Source: Vibrio splendidus
Lineage (GTDB): Bacteria; Pseudomonadota; Gammaproteobacteria; Enterobacterales; Vibrionaceae
Length of the DNA: 64,000 nt
Assembly (NCBI RefSeq): GCF_002873455.1
Contig: NZ_MCUN01000013.1
Span: 124,001-188,000 of the forward strand
Reading direction: 5' to 3'
Shown: piece by piece, positions 63,081 through 64,000 of the stretch
Numbering within the stretch: the first letter of the stretch is position 1
How the letters are laid out: each line of letters starts with the position of its first letter
The notes under the pieces: generated by a model
What the model saw: only the letters and a program-made list of their open reading frames with translations
Database searches by the model: none
What the model was told of the DNA's origin: nothing
Position numbers and translations under genes: made by a program

Positions 63081-63506
63081 TTAAGACACCTGATCACGTA
63101 AAGCCAATTCAACGTTTTTCAAGACTTTGAACTCTTCACGAGTACAACCACGAGCCACGGAAACCCAATGGTCGCCAGTTTCATCAGCTCCTTTAAACTC
63201 GGCACGCAATTCATATCTTCGCCATGTAACAAACGCCAAGATAAAGGTCAGTGCGAGCATCGGTAAACCGAACTGAGGAACAAATGCCCAAGTCGCAGCC
63301 GAAAGGACTAAAGCCAACGAAACAATATTGATTGCGTTTTCTTTAAGACCCAACTGACGAATTTCTAACTGTTTGATTTTACTTAAGCTATACACATCTT
63401 TCTTAACTCGAAGTTCGTTAGAGCTCACCAGAAAGTCTGACGTTTTGTATGACCTACGGAGTCGCACTAAATTCGCTAACCTGTTGCGTGTTTGATTCTT
63501 TTTCAT
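63081..63506 (-). CDS. small two-helix membrane protein
   Basis: A 141-residue protein with a basic N-terminus (KKNQTRNRLANLVRLRRSY), a short beta-rich segment, and two close membrane helices (about 60-95, separated by a short loop FVPQFGLP), followed by an acidic/basic tail. It resembles the general DUF6232-like layout of bacterial immunity or membrane-associated proteins, but I cannot assign a family. The last gene seen, with a terminator below it. Confidence 0.6.
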   Translation of the reverse strand: MKKNQTRNRLANLVRLRRSYKTSDFLVSSNELRVKKDVYSLSKIKQLEIRQLGLKENAINIVSLALVLSAATWAFVPQFGLPMLALTFILAFVTWRRYELRAEFKGADETGDHWVSVARGCTREEFKVLKNVELALRDQVS

Positions 63507-64000
63507 CGCCTTTCTCCATGTTATTAAAGGTTAGTAAAAACTAATATAATCATGAAGTTAATAAACGAATGTTTATTTTATAAATCAAACCAATATCAAA
63601 ATCAAGCTTATGCAATTAATAACACTTATAACAACACCACTTGAGTATGCAATATTTCAATATAAAGAAGATTCATTAGCGCGTTTTTTTCATCACAAAT
63701 CAGTGTACTTTAGTCAAGCTGCTTACAAGCTAATAATTGCTCTAGTAACCAGCCCAATAAGTCAAACTGCAGGTATGATTCCCTCTGCTTTGTAACCACT
63801 TATTTCAACGAGATTTTTTGCAATGAATCTCACGCTCTAGGTATGCTGAATCACGGTCACATAGTGCTCCATCTTCCATAACGAATATAAACACACTCCC
63901 TCTTACTCATTGCATTTTTGAATGCCAAAATCATTCAATTGAACATATCAACATAGCTTATCGATTAAGCAATTGATCTCATAATAAAGAAGCGGTACGC
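63507..64000. other. gene-free end of the window
   Basis: 494 AT-rich bases. A frame of 61 codons (63610-63795) has no ribosome-binding site and unlikely composition. An inverted repeat GAGATT/AATCTC lies at 63810-63831. No recognised gene or element, and the next gene probably starts beyond the window. Confidence 0.4.

Noticed and set aside
58132..63506. Superintegron cassette array
   Set aside because: The small genes of mixed function suggested it, but there are no repeated attC-like sequences between genes, no integrase, and the genes are read in operon-like fashion with short gaps.
63610..63795. 61-codon plus-strand frame at the window end
   Set aside because: No ribosome-binding site and no recognisable features. 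Chance frame in AT-rich DNA is more likely.

Overview
The window is a stretch of chromosome from a marine gammaproteobacterium of the genus Vibrio, most likely the larger, conserved chromosome. The evidence is gene content and order: tfoX, panP (a PLP-type aspartate 1-decarboxylase used in place of panD), hexR, grxA beside ybjL, fabV-fadE-psrA, rsuA divergent from radD, and rplY, all with Vibrio-like sequences. Gene identities rest on motif and family recognition from the translated sequence, with no database search. There are no rRNA or tRNA genes, no insertion sequences, no CRISPR array and no prophage.

Layout. 0-9.7 kb: a MocR-type regulator, an HD-GYP c-di-GMP phosphodiesterase, aspartate aminotransferase, a small outer-membrane barrel, a CBS/DUF294-DnaQ-like exonuclease pair and a MOSC protein. 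9.8-16.6 kb: an AraC regulator, a solute-binding protein coupled to a membrane diguanylate cyclase, serC and a DUF945 protein. 16.7-22.0 kb: a hybrid kinase with a degenerate receiver plus its response regulator, a second small barrel, the competence regulator tfoX and an HDOD protein. 22.0-31 kb: lysO, panP, hexR, an iron alcohol dehydrogenase with a cysteine tail, grxA and ybjL. 31-35.5 kb: a fatty-acid block (fabV, fadE, psrA). 36-38 kb: an orphan TolC-like channel plus OmpA-like lipoprotein. 38.3-49 kb: nhaA, an ABC exporter/lipocalin-like triad, a MATE pump, ybjT, DUF2913 and a Bcr/CflA pump. 49-57 kb: rsuA/radD, a PepSY-response regulator-kinase operon, a VOC protein, DedA/LssY and a glycosyltransferase. 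57.6-58 kb: rplY. 58.1-63.5 kb: an all-minus-strand run of small accessory genes (NUDIX, RDD, nucleotidyltransferase, two acetyltransferases of which one is interrupted, DUF3465, TIGR03643-like, a secreted metzincin-like protease, a small membrane protein). The last 500 bases hold nothing I can name.

How the genes work together. Three loci bear on c-di-GMP or signalling: the HD-GYP enzyme, the solute-binding protein/GGDEF pair with no ABC permease, and the HDOD protein. Fatty-acid genes sit together, with a TetR regulator that has a clear promoter and a PsrA-like operator over its start site. Redox control is visible at grxA, which has a good OxyR-type site upstream.

The observations most worth following are: the GNAT gene split by a single in-frame TGA; the secreted protease with a full metzincin zinc signature; the solute-binding protein-diguanylate cyclase operon; the receiver domain that has lost its phospho-acceptor aspartate; a 22-bp tandem repeat upstream of the Bcr-type pump; an AG-rich repeat family seen at two intergenic sites 16 kb apart; a possible small-RNA or small-protein gene between psrA and the TolC-like gene; and alternative hairpins around the tfoX ribosome-binding site. 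No single large undescribed system stands out.
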